Part shown: in pieces, positions 7,280 through 10,585 of the stretch
Position numbering within the stretch: position 1 is the first letter of the stretch
Layout: every line of letters starts with the position of its first letter
NCBI GenBank assembly: GCA_036939975.1
Contig: JALLPB010001236.1
Coordinates: 1 to 10,585, forward strand
DNA from: Cyclostephanos tholiformis
Lineage: Eukaryota; Bacillariophyta; Thalassiosirophyceae; Thalassiosirales; Thalassiosiraceae
Direction of reading: 5' to 3'
DNA length: 10,585 nucleotides
Position numbers and translations under genes: made by a program
Notes under the pieces: generated by a model
Databases searched by the model: none
Seen by the model: only the letters and a program-made list of their open reading frames with translations
Told to the model about the DNA's origin: nothing

Positions 7280-7285
7280 CACGTG
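7280..7285. promoter_or_regulatory. G-box CACGTG
   Basis: A palindromic CACGTG, the core of bHLH and bZIP sites, lies 233-238 bases upstream of the repeat gene's ATG and 18 bases beyond the CRE-like octamer. The two sites together are more suggestive than either one alone, but a six-base match has little specificity. Confidence 0.25.
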
Positions 7286-7369
7286 AATGAATATTGATTC
7301 CGTTATGCAGGTCTAGATATGATGTAAGATACCGACCGACAGTTGAGAACTCCTATCATCTCAACAGAA

Positions 7370-7401
7370 GTACCAATTGGTACCTGAAGGTACCAATGTT
7401 A
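7370..7401. repeat. Palindromic GGTACC/CCAATTGG cluster, left copy of an inverted pair
   Basis: This copy holds GTACCAATTGGTAC (a 14-bp perfect palindrome) then CTGAAGGTACCAATGTTACC. It matches, in inverted orientation, the cluster at 8311-8345 with the same order: palindrome, CCTGA spacer, second partial palindrome. The pair could be imperfect terminal inverted repeats of a ~975-bp nonautonomous element. Confidence 0.45.
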
Positions 7402-8310
7402 CCAGGCCTCAAACAATCTGAAAAGCTGTTTCATACCCCAAGATATAGTCCTACAGACTTCCCATGCTAAAATCCCGGTCCTCATGTGAGCACGCATGCC
7501 TACCATACCATACTAAAGGCCATTTGGGGCCAAAAATCCAGAGTACCAAACAATCATACCTCTGCGATTTCTACTGCCATGCTCTCCAGGATGGATGGCA
7601 TGGCAATCCATGCCCACAATTCATTAGAGGGGGCATATACAACGTATATGTGTGGTCATTATTGCTTTTGATGTTCTGCATCGGTGGTATGACCATTGCA
7701 ACTGATGACAAGCATCATGATGTAATAGGTCATAAAAATAATAATAATGATAATTTTTTCTAGCTTTAACGACTAATGACTAATACTTGTTGCATAGTAT
7801 GTTAGTTGATTGTTGTATACTTTGTTGCCAGGAGTGTGGCCCCATGGTGGCTGTAGGATGATGGCAGCTGCCATGATTGTACAATGCAATGATTTGCATT
7901 ATAGAGAAATTAGCTTCTCCTGCTCCTTTCTCACCTTCTTTGGAACCGCCACCACCTCACATCATGTTTACATGATGTCCCCACCCATTGGACGTGACTC
8001 AATGATCAATCCGGCCAATGGGCTGCCAAGCCAATTGCTCCAATGTTGCCAAAGACACTCTTCCTCACCTCACTGGATGTCATTGCCAATTTTCTGATAC
8101 TGAGCCTACACATTCCCACGTAGAAAACATTTCACAACAGCACAACAAAATCATCGCCCAATGGCTGATGCATCAATGATAATATCATTGCAAATAATGG
8201 AGAGTGGTGTGGGAGCAGAGAGCATGATCTTTGCATCACCCTTTTCAACAAAACTCTCACAAGGGTCGTTGCCTGTCGGCCATTTCTCATGCCACGACAG
8301 AAATGTTCCA
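7402..8310. other. No supported gene between the inverted palindromes
   Basis: Open frames of 60-99 codons occur on both strands (for example plus-strand 7464-7763 and 7810-8097) but show no motifs, transposase-like blocks or codon pattern. A small perfect inverted repeat, ACATCATG-TTTA-CATGATGT, lies at 7959-7978. The region would fit the inside of a nonautonomous transposon or plain intergenic DNA. Confidence 0.35.
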
Positions 8311-8345
8311 AGTACCAATTGGTCCTCAGGATACCAATTGGTACC
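8311..8345. repeat. Palindromic GGTACC/CCAATTGG cluster, right copy
   Basis: GTACCAATTGGTCCTCAGGA is followed by TACCAATTGGTACC. Read on the minus strand from 8345 it parallels the 7370 cluster with only small indels. Because both halves are themselves palindromic, some of the resemblance is automatic; the shared CCTGA(A/G)G spacer is the informative part. Confidence 0.45.
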
Positions 8346-9043
8346 GCCTGATGGAATTCCATATCATATATTGTAATCCCAAAAAAATGTTAACTTTAGC
8401 TGTCTGGTCAGGTTGGGAACAAATTAATGTTAGCATCACATGCTCTATCGAGTTGAGATTAGCTTCGAGGTGATCTTGAGAAACCGGATTGTCAACTCCA
8501 GATGGTTGAAACTTGAGACTGAGTCAATATGTGTAAACGGAAATCATATTATGGGTCATTGCTGACTATAGGGTTTTGTATTACCCATTACTAACATGGC
8601 ACTTCAAGAATGGGGTGGGGTTCTGGGAACCCCGTCCTCGCCCCAGGTTAAATGGTATTGGTTTGCGTGTTACGGGTAAGGGTCGGTAATTGAAATTGTG
8701 TGTTATTAGGGTCGCATTCAGGGGAACATATGGTCTTAGTAGTCTTGTGGGTTGGGTCTTGTGTTGGGTGCATTCCTGTGAGTATTATCTCAATGTGGTT
8801 TAGCTGGTCGTGGTGGTTGGTTTGTCGTCCTTATTTTCGGGGGTTGTTTTTGTGTTGAGACTAGTTGTTGTGCCACCCATTGTGGTCTGGGAGGCATTTG
8901 CCGTATTTGTATTGTGACCCTATTTTTCCTATTTTTCCTGCATCTAGGTGAGTCCCAAGTTGAATAGTTAGGGTGTGTGGGTTTTGTGATGGTTCTAGTT
9001 GCCCTCTGTTGTGGTGCTGTGGTTGTGATCCAAGGTCTGGGTG
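8346..9043. other. No firm gene; possible frame-shifted tail of the retroelement remnant
   Basis: From about 8650 the plus strand is G/T-rich, so minus-strand frames are rich in Pro, Thr, Gln and Arg. A 112-codon minus-strand frame (9128-8790) overlaps the end of the retroelement frame and could continue it after a frameshift near 9100-9130. Composition alone could equally explain it. CpG is scarce throughout. Confidence 0.3.
8611..8645. repeat. Nested GC-rich inverted repeat
   Basis: The inner arms GGGGTTC (8617-8623) and GAACCCC (8627-8633) flank a 3-nt loop; the outer arms TGGGG (8611-8615) and CCCCA (8641-8645) extend the structure. It stands out in AT-rich surroundings and could be a terminator-like hairpin or a transposon end. 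No function is shown. Confidence 0.5.
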
Positions 9044-9790
9044 TCATGTACTCCTGGATCCACTTTTGGTTTCCCTTGTTGATTCCTTTATGAATGCCTC
9101 CTCTGCAACCTTGAAATGGCATATCCACTCTTTTTTCACTTTTATTGGTTGTGCCTGGAGGGTCACTAAGTCAATGTTGTCTGCCATGTGCATGTCTTGC
9201 CATGCAAACAGGAGGTGTTGGTTTTTGCAGTACCACTGGATTTGTATCATGAGTTTGTCATCCATGACCTGTGTGTGATCATTTGTTGTTTGGCGGAGCA
9301 AGTCGTTTCTGTTTTTCCATAATGGTTCAAAGAATTCCATCCAAATCAATCATTGTAATTTGGTCATGGTGCATGTAGGGTTCCTTGAAGGGTGGATGGT
9401 AAAAAGCCACTGCTTTGATATGAATCCTCTAGCCAGCATGTCTATCCCTATCTTTTCTTGGTGTTGGATTGCTGTTGTTATCTCTTGTTTGTATTGGGCA
9501 ATTGTTTTGTTGATTGTTCTGCTGGTATGGTTCGTTAGTATCAAAACAATTGAGTTTAGGATGTCTTTTGGGATCCTCATTTTTATTCCTGTGGCTCTCA
9601 TTTTTACAATGACTACTGTCCATTTTGCAGTTATCTCTGGGTGGGGGCACTGCAGGAAGTGGTCAATTGTTTTGTCTGTGCATTTGCAACCAGGGCATTG
9701 GTTTATGCCTGTGATGTGGTGGTGCATGAGACTGAGGTAATATGACAATGTAATCCTGAGACCACATATTGCAATCTTAAAAATGTCTTA
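9044..9790 (-). pseudogene. Retroelement C-terminal zinc-knuckle domain (RT-associated), decayed
   Basis: One minus-strand frame, open from about 9790 and interrupted by a single TGA (9352-9350), has the layout of the C-terminal domain that follows reverse transcriptase in many stramenopile retroelements. A zinc knuckle NQCPGCKCTDKTIDHFLQC (C-x2-C-x8-H-x3-C) comes first, then a long helical linker, an EKIGIDMLARGFISKQW block (family pattern IGW..F..G..S..W), and after the stop LWKNRNDLL (pattern W..RN..LH) plus a coiled segment ending KKEW. No RT core is visible upstream before the frame closes, so only the tail survives. The in-frame TGA could be a former CGA. Assignment is from remembered motif patterns, and the precise element class is open. 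Confidence 0.55.
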
Positions 9791-9813
9791 TCATCACACT
9801 ATATGATGATAAG
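9787..9813. repeat. Perfect 10-bp inverted repeat
   Basis: CTTATCATCA (9787-9796) and TGATGATAAG (9804-9813) are perfect reverse complements around the 7-nt loop CACTATA. It lies immediately beyond the point where the retroelement frame closes, so it may mark an element boundary. Confidence 0.6.
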
Positions 9814-10444
9814 AATATGCATTTTGTTTTCACTTGTTATTCTGCATAGCTAAAACTGCATGCCAGGGTCCTAACATCACATGCCACAATGACAATGTCA
9901 GAAATAAGCTTATGTGAACACTTGAATTCTCAAAATCACACATACAGTAATGACAAAATTAAAACTACACACTTGGAGCTGATACCACACACCATCAGAT
10001 TGTGACTGATTTGCAGAAAATGAAGTATTTGGGCTTGTAAAATTTGAAAATATGGTAAGACTACATTTCAGGGGTTAGGCAGAATATAGGAACTCCTAGA
10101 TACAGTCTGGGCAAAGTTTTTGGCGTATTCCCCTTCCATGTGAATTTATTGACAATTGATTTAGCTAGATGGCCTCACTGTTAATTTTTCTCCATGTGGA
10201 TATTTTGGGGTTTAAGAAATTTTCTCTGCCCAAACTACAAGTACAGATTCCAAATTAGGTACCTTTTCAGATGGATAGAAAGTAGGCAACTTGGTGAGGC
10301 ACACACCCACTGATTGGCAAGAAGAAGAGACCAAATAATATCATATGATAAGAGAAGACCCCCTCCTGCCGCTGCCACCTTTGTTGCCTTCCCCTGCTGC
10401 CACAACGCTCCGCCACTGTACTCAATCCCCCCCCAGCAGTGCAG
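9814..10444. other. No gene seen: AT-rich DNA
   Basis: No frame has recognisable content. A weak inverted pair, GTCTGGGCAAAG (10105-10116) against CTCTGCCCAAAC (10224-10235), matches at 10 of 12 positions and could bracket a ~130-bp MITE-like unit. A C-rich stretch (10360-10440) yields proline-rich shadow frames only. Confidence 0.35.
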
Positions 10445-10458
10445 CTCAAAGGCAAAGG

Positions 10459-10491
10459 GGGTCATCATCATTGTCATCATTGTCATCATCA
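10459..10491. repeat. TCATCATTG microsatellite
   Basis: Runs of TCATCA/TCATTG repeat here (GTCATCATCATTGTCATCATTGTCATCATC). Methionine- or serine-rich frames across it are artefacts of the repeat. It is followed by G-runs (10531-10551: seven, four and six Gs). Confidence 0.7.
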
Positions 10492-10585
10492 AGCACCACA
10501 CCTGCATGCATCATTGGGGTTGATGGGTAGAGGGGGGGTAAGATGGGGGGCATCATTGTTGCCATGGTCGTTGAGCCATGTTGGT

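Larger units (their letters stand above)
7048..7369 (-). promoter_or_regulatory. Upstream region of the repeat gene
   Basis: The sense strand reads ...TTTACCAACG just before the ATG, a plausible start context. Farther out are a pyrimidine/CA-rich stretch (sense CATCACCACCCCAC around 7140-7155), a CRE-like octamer (7254-7261) and a G-box (7280-7285). CpGs are frequent here, in contrast to the decayed repeat DNA elsewhere in the window. No clear TATA box is seen close to the start, and the transcription start cannot be set from sequence. Confidence 0.4.

Noticed and set aside
7464..8362. Transposase within the palindrome-bounded interval
   Set aside because: Both strands were read for DDE-type or zinc-finger blocks and none were seen.
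10235..10530. Overlapping frames rich in Met, Pro or Ser on both strands
   Set aside because: They arise from the TCATCA microsatellite and the adjacent C-rich run.
1..10585. tRNA, rRNA or snRNA genes
   Set aside because: No cloverleaf with conserved GGTTCGA-type T-arm and no rRNA-like conserved strings were recognised by eye; a covariance-model scan would be needed to exclude small ncRNAs.

Overview
The window looks like nuclear DNA of a stramenopile alga, most likely a diatom. Short GT-AG introns (78-112 nt) interrupt otherwise compact genes. The left edge holds a decayed Ty1/copia pol of a type I associate with diatom genomes. The one well-preserved gene starts with a signal peptide whose cleavage site is followed by Phe, as in diatom plastid presequences. 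Nothing bacterial is visible (no operons, no Shine-Dalgarno sites). The organism call is inference from these traits.

Layout. 1-1563 (+): 3' part of a broken copia pol (reverse transcriptase then RNase H), followed by a possible LTR remnant to about 1930. 2032-2251 (-): a candidate two-exon mini-gene or orphan 5' gene end. 2743-3229 (-): an intron-containing histone H3 pseudogene. 3448-3843: a 37-bp tandem repeat and an ATTGCC-type microsatellite. 4621-7047 (-): the centrepiece, a five-exon gene for a predicted 684-residue secreted or plastid-targeted protein built almost wholly of about 30 copies of a ~20-residue Tyr-Leu / Gly-Gly-Ala-Gly-Ile repeat, ordered into super-repeats by three paired-cysteine modules. 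7048-7460: its upstream region, with a CRE-like TGACGTAA and a CACGTG G-box. 7370-8345: noncoding DNA bracketed by KpnI-like palindromic inverted repeats. 9044-9790 (-): a decayed C-terminal zinc-knuckle domain of a second retroelement. 9791-10585: AT-rich and simple-sequence DNA without a supported gene.

Two themes stand out. First, the repeat gene appears undescribed, at least to me. Its introns 2 and 4 fall at exactly equivalent positions, the boundaries of its super-repeats, so it seems to have grown by duplicating exon-sized blocks. A chance to be plastid-targeted plus a CRE-like promoter element makes a scaffold or condensate role worth testing, but no function can be read directly. Second, the dead elements around it (H3 pseudogene and copia pol) have lost arginines and aspartates in the way expected from CpG deamination, while the repeat gene keeps many CpGs. 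This suggests an active gene island within formerly or currently methylated repeat DNA.
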